45,929 nt of DNA from Saprospiraceae bacterium (GTDB lineage: Bacteria > Bacteroidota > Bacteroidia > Chitinophagales > Saprospiraceae): the NCBI GenBank assembly GCA_016787285.1, contig JAEUUV010000157.1, positions 1 through 45,929 of the forward strand, read 5' to 3'. The notes under the pieces are model-generated. The model was not told the origin of the DNA and made no database searches. It worked only from the letters and a program-made list of their open reading frames with translations. A program made the translations under genes and the position numbers. Of this stretch, positions 16,861 through 24,746 are shown piece by piece (position 1 is the first letter of the stretch; every line of letters begins with the position of its first letter).

Positions 16861-17597
16861 TCCTGCGCGCCGAACACCTGCTGAAAATCTACGGGAAACG
16901 CACCGTGGTGCGCGACGTGTCGTTCGACGTGAAGCAGGGCGAAATCGTGGGCCTGCTCGGCCCCAACGGCGCCGGCAAAACCACCTCGTTCTACATGGTC
17001 GTCGGGTTTATCAAACCCACCGAGGGCAAGGTGTACCTCGACGATACCGAGATCACCGACCTGCCCATGTACCGCCGGGCCAAGGAGGGCATCGGTTACC
17101 TGCCGCAGGAGCCGAGCGTGTTCCGCAAACTGAGCGTGGAGGACAACATCCGCGCCGTGCTCGAAATGGGCCGCCTGAAACCGAAAGAGCAGCACGACAA
17201 ACTGGAAGAACTCATCGCCGAGTTCAACCTGCAAAAAGTGCGCAACAGCAACGGCGATACCCTCTCCGGCGGCGAGCGGCGCCGCACCGAGATCGCCCGC
17301 GCCCTCGCCAGCGACCCCAAGTTCATCCTGCTCGACGAACCCTTCGCCGGTATTGACCCCATCGCTGTGGAGGACATCCAGTACATCGTGGCCAAACTCA
17401 AAACCAAAAATATCGGCATCCTCATCACCGACCACAACGTGCAGGAAACGCTCAGCATCACCGACCGGGCTTACCTCATGTTCGAGGGCGCCATCCTGCG
17501 CGCCAGCACCGCCGAAGAACTCGCCGCCGACGAAATGGTGCGCAAGGTGTACCTCGGAAAGCATTTTGAGTTGCGGCGTAAGGTGATAGAGGTGTAG
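16857..17597 (+). CDS. lptB: LPS export ABC transporter ATPase LptB
   Basis: A 246-residue ABC ATPase that powers extraction of lipopolysaccharide from the inner membrane with LptFG. Walker A is GPNGAGKTT, the Q-loop region is [15 protein letters not shown], the signature is LSGGERRR, Walker B is [13 protein letters not shown] and the switch histidine is in ITDHNV. The characteristic LptB sequence around the Q-loop (EPSVFRKL) and the following [14 protein letters not shown] set it apart from amino-acid transporter ATPases. Start ATG 16857 overlaps the yqeY stop. LptFG and LptC are not in this window. Confidence 0.95.
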   Translation: MILRAEHLLKIYGKRTVVRDVSFDVKQGEIVGLLGPNGAGKTTSFYMVVGFIKPTEGKVYLDDTEITDLPMYRRAKEGIGYLPQEPSVFRKLSVEDNIRAVLEMGRLKPKEQHDKLEELIAEFNLQKVRNSNGDTLSGGERRRTEIARALASDPKFILLDEPFAGIDPIAVEDIQYIVAKLKTKNIGILITDHNVQETLSITDRAYLMFEGAILRASTAEELAADEMVRKVYLGKHFELRRKVIEV

Positions 17598-17684
17598 GTG
17601 GCGGGCGCCACCTGAAACCAAAGCGGGCCACAAGCCATAAAAACGACTTGCAGCCCGCTGTCGGGGTCACTTCAAAACAACCGG

Positions 17685-18248
17685 CTACGGCCAGTGCCGT
17701 GCGGTGAATGTGCCGTTTTGGAAACGAATCGTTCGTGGAAACTTGGTTCTCGTATCGTCCGGGTCTTTCAGCAAAGTCACATCGAAACGCCCGCTGATCG
17801 TGCCCGCAACAGTATCAATAGCGTCCACCCATACCCTGTTTGATTCCACGTTTGGATCCGGGCGGTACTCGGTTATGACCACATCGTCATGTTTTAGCAC
17901 ATATAAACACCTCAAACTATCATACCACGCAGGAGATAAAACCTCCGAGAGATGAATTTTGTAGGAGCCTACTGCTACAGGAACATTACTGAAACCAAAT
18001 GACTCTGCTACAACACTTAAAATACTATCCGGGTAAAATGCCGTAAAACTTATTGCGCAATGATGCGGATCGGATGTGCTAAAAAAGTGACCAGAGGCCG
18101 AGGCTTCCCAAATTTCACCGTTTCGTATGGCATGTACCTGCCCGTAGTTTTGGGGGCCTTTCCAGGTTTGAAAAAATGGCCAAACCTCTTCTTTTTCACA
18201 GCAGATGATGGACAGTGCAACAACTGCTAACAAAGCAATTTTTTTCAT
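17685..18248 (-). CDS. lipoprotein of unknown function
   Basis: A 187-residue protein with a lipoprotein signal, MKKIALLAVVALSIICC, acylated Cys probably at 16 or 17. The mature part is predicted to be mostly beta strand, with an opening region NGEIWEASASGHFFS that resembles small Bacteroidota lipoproteins which sample 'would-be' ligand domains of the DUF6252 kind, ending GTISGRFDVTLLKD...FTARHW. No active-site motif is visible. Its start overlaps the stop of the upstream metalloprotease gene by ATGA, so both are likely one operon. Confidence 0.7.
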   Translation of the reverse strand: MKKIALLAVVALSIICCEKEEVWPFFQTWKGPQNYGQVHAIRNGEIWEASASGHFFSTSDPHHCAISFTAFYPDSILSVVAESFGFSNVPVAVGSYKIHLSEVLSPAWYDSLRCLYVLKHDDVVITEYRPDPNVESNRVWVDAIDTVAGTISGRFDVTLLKDPDDTRTKFPRTIRFQNGTFTARHWP

Positions 18249-19549
18249 GGTTTACTTTTTTGAAGTGTGACGGGTGCGGTGAAATTCTGTCTGGCACCAA
18301 CAAAATGAACATTGTAAAGCCCATTTGGCAAGTCTTTCAAATCAAGTAAAATTCTATTCACTCCCTTAGAAATCAGGCGCCGGCCCAAATCATATCGTAT
18401 TTTTCCATCCATCGAACTAATGAAGATCAACGCATCGTCCGGTTCTCCTTCTGTATGGAACTCAACAGTGAATTCACCTGAGGTCGGATTAGGAAAGACT
18501 TTGATAGCCCGCACGCCTGACAAAAGGTCATCGGTTTTTACTACACGTTCTTCCTGACACTCTTCGCAGAGTCCTGTAAAAATTAATTTTGAAGCAGTAA
18601 AATATAGGCCATCATCGCTTCGTACCCGGATATGAAGGGTAAAATAATTGCAGGCAGGTACATCGGTTAGCGTAATCTGATTGCCGGTACCCAACAATTC
18701 ATCCGGAGCCTGATAGGTGAATACTCCGGTTTCGTTCCACCACCAGGAGACGGTGTAGGGCGGTTGTCCAGGAAAACCTTGAGCAGGCTGAAGAATATTG
18801 GCGTAGTAAATGGTTTCGGAGAAAGCCCCGTTTATCCCGCCACATAGTTTAGGCGGCCCACTAATCATTGCCTTTACTTCCGGACTGGCTACATAAGCAG
18901 AAACCGGACACCCTGTATTGCGAATGATCTGGGCATTGTAGGCAGGTTCATCGCCATACACTCCTGTAGGTTCTCCAAGAAAATCCACGTTCGGGTTGGA
19001 AAAATGCAAGATCCGAACAAGTCCATTACTGTTGATAATAGCATGTATCGTTTTCCGCTCTAACTCTCCTGCATCAAAACGATAGCCGTGGTTGCAATAA
19101 TTACGTTCATTGCAGGTCGGAGGAAAGCATGTATTACAGGGCACATTGTCACACCAATTGTGATCTGCTCCAAGCAAATGCGTGAGTTCATGGGCCAATG
19201 TCCAACGTGGAGCAAGCATGGCACGAAAAGAGACAACTGCATGACGATGCGAAGTGCCCGGGTCTTCAAATTGGCGTATGTCTGATATGCCATAAGCATT
19301 AGAGTAGGTTCTACCGCTGATAAATAGCCCCAAATCAGCGCGGTAGTCAGTATTTAACATCTCGTCTACGTTTTGATCTGATCTGAAATTAGCAAGTAGA
19401 GTTTCAATGGAGGAAGTCAAGGCGTATTCAGGGTTGTACACCACCCATCGAAACCGCACCCGCTTATTGGGAATGTCGCTATTCTCAAAAGCAAAGTTCA
19501 CAGAGTTTTCCAAAACCTTCACGAACCCGTCCATAGTCAAAGACTTCAT
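18245..19549 (-). CDS. secreted metalloprotease, catalytic part, with type IX sorting domain
   Basis: This reading frame carries the catalytic half of a reprolysin-like zinc metalloprotease. The zinc motif LAHELTHLLGADHNWC (HExxHxxGxxH) is near residue 118 and a Cys-rich loop follows (NVPCNTCFPPTCNERNYC). A middle Ig-like part leads to a C-terminal sorting domain, AIKVFPNPTSGEFTVEF...GLYNVHFVG, which directs export through the type IX system. The N-terminal secretion signal and prodomain are in the overlapping frame 19546-20175, so the two belong to one gene broken by a single-base frameshift near 19570. The ATG at 19549 overlaps the other frame's stop as ATGA, so restart is possible, but the product would have no signal peptide. 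Confidence 0.8.
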   Translation of the reverse strand: MKSLTMDGFVKVLENSVNFAFENSDIPNKRVRFRWVVYNPEYALTSSIETLLANFRSDQNVDEMLNTDYRADLGLFISGRTYSNAYGISDIRQFEDPGTSHRHAVVSFRAMLAPRWTLAHELTHLLGADHNWCDNVPCNTCFPPTCNERNYCNHGYRFDAGELERKTIHAIINSNGLVRILHFSNPNVDFLGEPTGVYGDEPAYNAQIIRNTGCPVSAYVASPEVKAMISGPPKLCGGINGAFSETIYYANILQPAQGFPGQPPYTVSWWWNETGVFTYQAPDELLGTGNQITLTDVPACNYFTLHIRVRSDDGLYFTASKLIFTGLCEECQEERVVKTDDLLSGVRAIKVFPNPTSGEFTVEFHTEGEPDDALIFISSMDGKIRYDLGRRLISKGVNRILLDLKDLPNGLYNVHFVGARQNFTAPVTLQKSKP

Positions 19550-20175
19550 GGTAGGTTCCGTGTACCGGGCACCATCGCCACGGCCTCATCGGTAAAAAAC
19601 AGCAGCACATCAATCACCGCCGGGCAGGTATTGTACGCCTCGCTGCAGTAGTCGGGTGGTTCGGCGGCGCTTTCGCCTTCTTCCATGACGCAGTCCACGG
19701 TATCAAGCGCCGCAGGGTTGTGTCGAAGCAAAAGGCTGTAGTGCTCCCGCAGCGGCAGGATTGTCCAGGCGCCACTGTCGGTCTGGATAAAACCCGAGTA
19801 CAGGTTTTCCAGGTTTGTGATCGAAAAAAAGCCGGATTCGTTGGCCGGGCCTGACCAGGTATAATGCACGGAATCCGTGGATTCTACCACTCGTGGCTCC
19901 ACGGTCAGGTTCGTATAAGTTCCCGGAATCTGAAAGGAAAGCAAGTGGCTGCTAATGTGGTCGCGGATGTCCTCGAAGTGAACAATAGTGGTCGTACTGT
20001 TGTAAACGGAAGTGGACTGGTACTGGTAGAGCGAATCCTCGGGTGCTGTAAGGGTAATTTCGTTCGGCACGGAAGCCCGGATAAATACAGGGGTTTGGGT
20101 GAAGGATACGTGAATTTGGGTGAGAAATGAGCAACACAAAAGTATTGCCCGGACGGTTTTGGACAACTGTCTCAT
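19546..20175 (-). CDS. secreted metalloprotease, signal peptide and prodomain part
   Basis: A 209-residue frame starting MRQLSKTVRAILLCC with a signal peptide ending near SFTQT. It contains a beta-rich prodomain (PNEITLTAPEDSLYQYQSTSV...) and then CPAVIDVLLFFTDEAVAM, the conserved first strand of the catalytic domain (IDVLVLFTPEA in relatives). It then leaves frame and stops after VPGTRNLP. Reading one frame over from there gives ARYTEPTMKSLTMDGFVKVL, which continues the catalytic fold. Adding one base in the GGTGCCCGG stretch (complement of 19565-19573) would join both parts. Start chosen at ATG 20175 because it gives the signal peptide; the frame is open to 20235. Confidence 0.75.
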   Translation of the reverse strand: MRQLSKTVRAILLCCSFLTQIHVSFTQTPVFIRASVPNEITLTAPEDSLYQYQSTSVYNSTTTIVHFEDIRDHISSHLLSFQIPGTYTNLTVEPRVVESTDSVHYTWSGPANESGFFSITNLENLYSGFIQTDSGAWTILPLREHYSLLLRHNPAALDTVDCVMEEGESAAEPPDYCSEAYNTCPAVIDVLLFFTDEAVAMVPGTRNLP

Positions 20176-20560
20176 TGGTGAAAAGTTTTGAAGGTGAATG
20201 ATACTTGTTTTGAAATTCCTTCTCCATGCACTCATGCGGTGAAAAAGGGAACGGGATTAAAATTGGCCAATCAGAAACATTTATTGTAATAGTGACAAAA
20301 TTACGAAAACAAAGGTTTGAATGGGGGGGGGTATTTCCAAATTTTTATATGACAAATTTTGACAAACATATACTTCTCCAGCCAAAAGCGGTTTTCGGAC
20401 ACATGCACACTTATGCCACCCCGCACAAATGCCCAAGCGCCAAAACTGCCATATCTGCTCCTTCCCAGCACCCGATTCTGCCATTTTGGCAAAACGCTCG
20501 CCCGTTTTCCCGCTTGGAATGAAATGTGCAGCCGGGCACCTTTCCCCTGTGTCAAAAGCC
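20176..20560. other. intergenic, no gene seen
   Basis: About 385 bases between divergent metalloprotease and secA. It contains a run of nine G at 20321-20330 and AT-rich segments, and should hold both promoters. No ORF with coding character and no RNA gene was recognised. Confidence 0.45.
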
Positions 20561-20568
20561 TACCTTTG
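20561..20568 (+). promoter_or_regulatory. probable secA promoter -7 box
   Basis: TACCTTTG fits the Bacteroidota -7 consensus TAnnTTTG. Transcription from it would begin about 20575, directly before the 9-bp array at 20584, so the array would form nearly all of the secA leader. A good -33 TTTG was not found. Confidence 0.55.
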
Positions 20569-20583
20569 CGGTTTCAAAAAGGT

Positions 20584-20684
20584 TTAACGGGTTGAGCGGG
20601 TTTAACAGGTTACGGGTTAAAAACCCGCTCAACCCGCTCAACCCGCTCAACCCGCTCAACCCGCTCAACCCGCTCAACCCGCTC
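20584..20684. repeat. 9-bp minisatellite with inverted arms upstream of secA
   Basis: The left arm 20584-20610 has three G-rich units (TAACGGGTT, GAGCGGGTT, TAACAGGTT), then a spacer, then the right arm 20622-20684 has seven identical AACCCGCTC units. Flanks AAAAAGG and CCTTTTTT also match inversely. The secA start codon is 23 bases after the right arm. Confidence 0.93.
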
Positions 20685-20707
20685 AACCTTCAAACCTTTT
20701 TTAGAAG

Positions 20708-23700
20708 ATGTTAAGCCTACTCAAAAAAATACTCGGAACCAAGCAAGACCGCGACATGGGCAAGTACCAGGGCACGGTGGATCAGATCAATGCCAATTTT
20801 GCTGCGTACCAGAACCTGTCGAACGACGACCTGCGCCGCAAAACGCTGGAGTTCCGCGACCGCATAGCCGAATACCTGAAGGACATTGACGCGGAAATTG
20901 CCGCCGTCAACCAGCAGGCCCTCGACGCCGAAGATTTCAACGACAAGGAATCGTTGTTTAAAGAGGTGGACGAACTGCGCAAGCAGCGCGACAAAGCCCT
21001 CGAAGAAATCCTGCTCGACATCTTGCCCGAAGGCTTTGCCGTGGTGAAAGAGGCCAGTCGGCGTTTTTCCCAAAACGAGGAAATCACGGTGACCGCCACC
21101 GACCACGACCGCAGCCTCGCCGCACAACCAGGCAAAACCTACGTGCGCATCGAAGGCGACCGGGCCATCTGGAAAAACCGCTGGACGGCTGCCGGCGGCG
21201 ACATCACCTGGAATATGGTGCACTACGACGTACAGCTCATCGGCGGTATGGTGCTGCACGACGGAAAGATCGCCGAGATGGCCACCGGCGAGGGCAAAAC
21301 CCTCGTGGCTACCCTGCCCGCCTACCTCAACGGCGTGGCCGGCGAAGGCGTACACATCGTGACCGTGAACGACTACCTCGCCCGGCGCGACTCGGAGTGG
21401 GTCGGCCCCATCTACGAGTTCCTGATGCTCACGGTGGACTGCATTGACAAGTACCGCCCCCACTCGCCCGAACGCATCCGCGCATATCGTTGCGACATTA
21501 CCTTCGGCACCAACGCCGAGTTCGGCTTCGATTACCTGCGCGACAACATGGTCGTCAGCCCCGACGAACTCGTGCAGCGCAAACACCACTACGCCATCGT
21601 GGACGAGGTGGACTCCGTGCTCATTGACGACGCGCGCACGCCGCTTATCATTTCCGGCCCCGTCACCCGCGGCGCCGAAGACCAGGAGTACGTGGACCTC
21701 AACCCCACCGTGCGCCGCCTGTTCGAGGAGCAAACGAAACTCGCCACCCGCTTTTTGGCGGATGCCCGCAAACTGTTTTCCGAAGGGAAATCCGGCCTTG
21801 AAGAAGGCCAGGCGGGCATGTCCCTGCTGCGCACGCACCGTGCCCTGCCCAAGTATCGCCCGCTCATCAAATTCCTCAGCGAGGAGGGCGTGAAAGTGAC
21901 CCTGCAAAAAGCCGACGATTTCTACATGCAGGAAAACAACAAGCGCATGCCCGAGGTGGACCGCGAGTTGTTGTTCACCATTGACGAAAAAAACCGCAAC
22001 GTGGAACTCACCGAAAAAGGCGTGGAGTTCCTCAGCAAATTCAGCAACGACCCCAACTTTTTTATCCTGCCCGACATCGGCATCGAGTTGGTCAACATTG
22101 ACCACAACCCCGAACTCAGCCCCGCCGAAAAAACTGAAGCCAAAGAGCGCCTGTCGCAAGATTACGGGGTGAAAAGCCGCCGCGTGCATGCCATCCAGCA
22201 ACTGCTCAAGGCGTATACCCTGTTTGAAAAAGACAATGAGTACATCGTGACCCCCGAAGGAGACGTCAAGATCGTGGACGAGCAGACGGGCCGCGTCATG
22301 GAAGGCCGCCGCTACTCCGACGGCCTGCACCAGGCCCTCGAAGCCAAGGAAAACGTGAAGGTGGGCGAAATCACCCAGACCTACGCCACCGTCACCCTGC
22401 AGAACTACTTCCGCATGTACCACAAACTGTCGGGCATGACCGGTACCGCCGAAACGGAAGCCAAGGAATTGTGGGACATCTACAAACTTGATGTGGTGGT
22501 GATCCCCACCAACCGAAAGATCGTGCGCGATGACCAGGAAGACCTCGTGTACAAAACCGCCCGCGAGAAGTACAATGCCGTCATTGACGAAATTGTCCGC
22601 CTGCGCGAAGCGGGCCGCCCTACACTCGTGGGTACCACTTCGGTAGAAATATCGGAATTGCTCTCGCGTATGTTGCGCCTGCGCGGCATTGACCACAACG
22701 TGCTGAACGCCAAGCAGCACCAGCGCGAAGCCGAAATCGTCGCCGAAGCCGGTCTGGCCGGCAAGGTCACCATCGCCACCAACATGGCCGGCCGGGGTAC
22801 CGACATCAAACTCGGCCCGGGCGTGAAAGACGCCGGCGGTTTGGCCATCATCGGTACCGAACGCCACGAAAGCCGCCGGGTGGACCGCCAGTTGCGCGGG
22901 CGCGCCGGCCGTCAGGGCGACCCCGGTTCCTCGCAGTTCTACGTGTCCCTCGAAGACAGCCTCATGCGCCTGTTCCAGAGCGACCGCATCGCCGGCCTTA
23001 TGGATAAAATGGGCCACAAGGAAGGCGACGTGATCCAGCACTCCATGGTCACCAAGTCCATCGAACGCGCTCAGAAAAAAGTGGAGGAAAACCACTTCGG
23101 CACGCGGAAACGCCTGCTCGAATACGACGACGTGATGAACATCCAGCGCGAGGCCATTTACAAAAAACGCCGCAACGCCCTGTTTGGCGACCGCCTCGCC
23201 GTGGACATCAACAACGCCTTCCTGTCCATCACCAACGAACTCGTGCATGTACACCGCCAGGACGGCGACTTCGAAACCTTCCGCCTCGACGCCATCCGCA
23301 CCATTGGCGTAGACCCGGAAATAGACCCCGTCTGGTTCAAAAGCGCCCCGCTCGAAACCGTGTTGCACACCTTTCAGGCGCAAGTGTTCGACCTGTACAG
23401 CCACAAGCGCCGGCAGGTGTCCGAGCGTCTGCTGCCGATCATCCGCGATGTACATACCCGCGAAGGCGATCGCTACAAACGTATCGTGGTGCCGTTCACC
23501 GACGGCGCACTCGGCCTGAACATCAGCGCCGACATGGAGGAAGCCATCCACACCAACGGCAAGAGCATCATGCACGACGTGGAAAAAGTGGCCACACTCG
23601 CCCTCATTGACGACGCCTGGAAGGAGCACCTCCGCAATGTGGACGACCTGAAAGAATCCGTGCAGGGCGCTTCATTCGAGCAAAAAGACCCGCTCGTGAT

Positions 23701-24058
23701 TTACAAAATGGAGGCCTACAACCTGTTTGAGAACCTGATCGGACACATCAATTCCAACGTGACTTCCTTCCTGCTCAAAGGCACGCTGGCCCTGCCCGAC
23801 GAGAATCAGATGCAGCAGCAACGCGCCGCCGAGGCTGCGCGTCGGGCGCAACAATCGTCGCAGCGCCCGCGGTTCACGGCCAACAACCAGCAACAGATGA
23901 CCGAGGCGCAACAAGCCGCCCAGCGCGCCGCCCAGTCCGCCGGACATAACGGCCCGCCGCAGCGCACCCAGCCCATCGTGCGCGAAAAAGTCGTGGGCCG
24001 AAACGATCCTTGCCCTTGCGGTAGCGGCAAGAAATACAAGCAGTGCCACGGGAAGTAG
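20708..24058 (+). CDS. secA: preprotein translocase ATPase SecA
   Basis: An 1116-residue SecA, the motor that pushes unfolded preproteins through SecYEG. Visible parts are Walker A MATGEGKTLVA near residue 193, the DEAD-type VDEVDSVLIDDART near 299, the preprotein-binding region, motif GMTGTAETEAKELWDIY, motif TNMAGRGTDIKL and GRAGRQGDPGSSQFYVSLED in nucleotide-binding domain 2, and the zinc-binding SEC-C tail CPCGSGKKYKQCHG. It is about 200 residues longer than E. coli SecA (901), as is usual in Bacteroidota; extra sequence lies around residues 345-500. Start ATG 20708 with MLSLLKKILGTKQDRDMGKY. The gene is alone and ends in a clear terminator. Confidence 0.98.
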   Translation: MLSLLKKILGTKQDRDMGKYQGTVDQINANFAAYQNLSNDDLRRKTLEFRDRIAEYLKDIDAEIAAVNQQALDAEDFNDKESLFKEVDELRKQRDKALEEILLDILPEGFAVVKEASRRFSQNEEITVTATDHDRSLAAQPGKTYVRIEGDRAIWKNRWTAAGGDITWNMVHYDVQLIGGMVLHDGKIAEMATGEGKTLVATLPAYLNGVAGEGVHIVTVNDYLARRDSEWVGPIYEFLMLTVDCIDKYRPHSPERIRAYRCDITFGTNAEFGFDYLRDNMVVSPDELVQRKHHYAIVDEVDSVLIDDARTPLIISGPVTRGAEDQEYVDLNPTVRRLFEEQTKLATRFLADARKLFSEGKSGLEEGQAGMSLLRTHRALPKYRPLIKFLSEEGVKVTLQKADDFYMQENNKRMPEVDRELLFTIDEKNRNVELTEKGVEFLSKFSNDPNFFILPDIGIELVNIDHNPELSPAEKTEAKERLSQDYGVKSRRVHAIQQLLKAYTLFEKDNEYIVTPEGDVKIVDEQTGRVMEGRRYSDGLHQALEAKENVKVGEITQTYATVTLQNYFRMYHKLSGMTGTAETEAKELWDIYKLDVVVIPTNRKIVRDDQEDLVYKTAREKYNAVIDEIVRLREAGRPTLVGTTSVEISELLSRMLRLRGIDHNVLNAKQHQREAEIVAEAGLAGKVTIATNMAGRGTDIKLGPGVKDAGGLAIIGTERHESRRVDRQLRGRAGRQGDPGSSQFYVSLEDSLMRLFQSDRIAGLMDKMGHKEGDVIQHSMVTKSIERAQKKVEENHFGTRKRLLEYDDVMNIQREAIYKKRRNALFGDRLAVDINNAFLSITNELVHVHRQDGDFETFRLDAIRTIGVDPEIDPVWFKSAPLETVLHTFQAQVFDLYSHKRRQVSERLLPIIRDVHTREGDRYKRIVVPFTDGALGLNISADMEEAIHTNGKSIMHDVEKVATLALIDDAWKEHLRNVDDLKESVQGASFEQKDPLVIYKMEAYNLFENLIGHINSNVTSFLLKGTLALPDENQMQQQRAAEAARRAQQSSQRPRFTANNQQQMTEAQQAAQRAAQSAGHNGPPQRTQPIVREKVVGRNDPCPCGSGKKYKQCHGK

Positions 24059-24080
24059 AGGGGCTGTAGGCCCGGATGAA

Positions 24081-24122
24081 ACGCGGGACGGGTGGGTGAT
24101 CCATCCGCTCCGCGTTTTTTTT
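24081..24122 (+). terminator. intrinsic terminator after secA
   Basis: ACGCGGGACGGGTGG pairs with CCATCCGCTCCGCGT with one bulge/mismatch and is followed by eight T (24115-24122). It starts 23 bases after the secA stop codon. Confidence 0.75.
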
Positions 24123-24216
24123 GTCCCGGAAAAACTAACTTGCAGCCCAAAATCAGAAACAGATGACAGGCCTCGCTGAAAAACGCATGACATGGCAGGA
24201 GTTTCGCAACCTTTAG

Positions 24217-24726
24217 GTGGCGGATAACGACCTGTCCATTTATGAACTGATCAACGGCCTCCTCATGAAACGATCCGCTCCAAGCCTGCGCCACCAGAAT
24301 GCGGTGAGCGCTCTTCTCTCGAAAATGCGCGCGTTCGCCGACGAGCACAAACTGGGTAAAGTATTCACCGCGCCCGTAGACGTCCTGCTCGACAACGGCA
24401 ACTGCTTTCAGCCCGACATCTGTTTCGTCTCGAACGAGCGCTCCTTTCTGCTCGACAACGGCGAATACATCAACGGCGCGCCCGACCTCGTGGTGGAAGT
24501 ACTCTCGCCCGGTACCTGGAAAAACGACCGCTCCTCCAAAAAAGACGTGTACGAAAAGTACGCGGTGAAAGGATACTGGATTCTTGATCCGGTGTACCAG
24601 ACGGTAGAAATCTTCGTCCACGAAAACAACACTTTCCGGTTACACGCGCTGGCCGAGGCGGAAGGGCGGCTGGCGTCCGTGGTGTTGCCGGGTTTTGAGG
24701 TGTCGGTGGAGGGGATTTATGCGTGA
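24217..24726 (+). CDS. Uma2-family protein, 5' end separated by in-frame TAG
   Basis: The 169-residue frame from GTG 24217 encodes a Uma2 protein: YELINGLLMKRSAPSLRHQNAV, DVLLDNGNCFQPDICFVSNE, and the catalytic strand DLVVEVLSPGTWKNDRSSKKDVYEKYAVKGYWILDP. Upstream in the same frame, ATG 24163 starts MTGLAEKRMTWQEFRNL, the normal N terminus of this family, and is cut by a TAG at 24214-24216; GTG follows immediately. The simplest reading is a point mutation to a stop codon in a full-length 187-codon gene, with possible restart at GTG. The conserved fold after the stop suggests the change is recent. Function of Uma2 proteins is unknown. Confidence 0.78.
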   Translation: MADNDLSIYELINGLLMKRSAPSLRHQNAVSALLSKMRAFADEHKLGKVFTAPVDVLLDNGNCFQPDICFVSNERSFLLDNGEYINGAPDLVVEVLSPGTWKNDRSSKKDVYEKYAVKGYWILDPVYQTVEIFVHENNTFRLHALAEAEGRLASVVLPGFEVSVEGIYA

Positions 24727-24746
24727 GGTAATGCCCCACCGCCCCA

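Noticed and set aside
20321-20330. Poly-G run as a phase-variable promoter switch for secA
   Set aside because: It is about 230 bases upstream of the likely promoter box and no motif on either side links it to a start site.
20717-23629. Very long open frame (970 codons) opposite secA
   Set aside because: It is antisense to a certain gene with strong codon bias; its composition (His, Val, Phe, Gly rich) is the usual mirror of GC-rich coding sequence.
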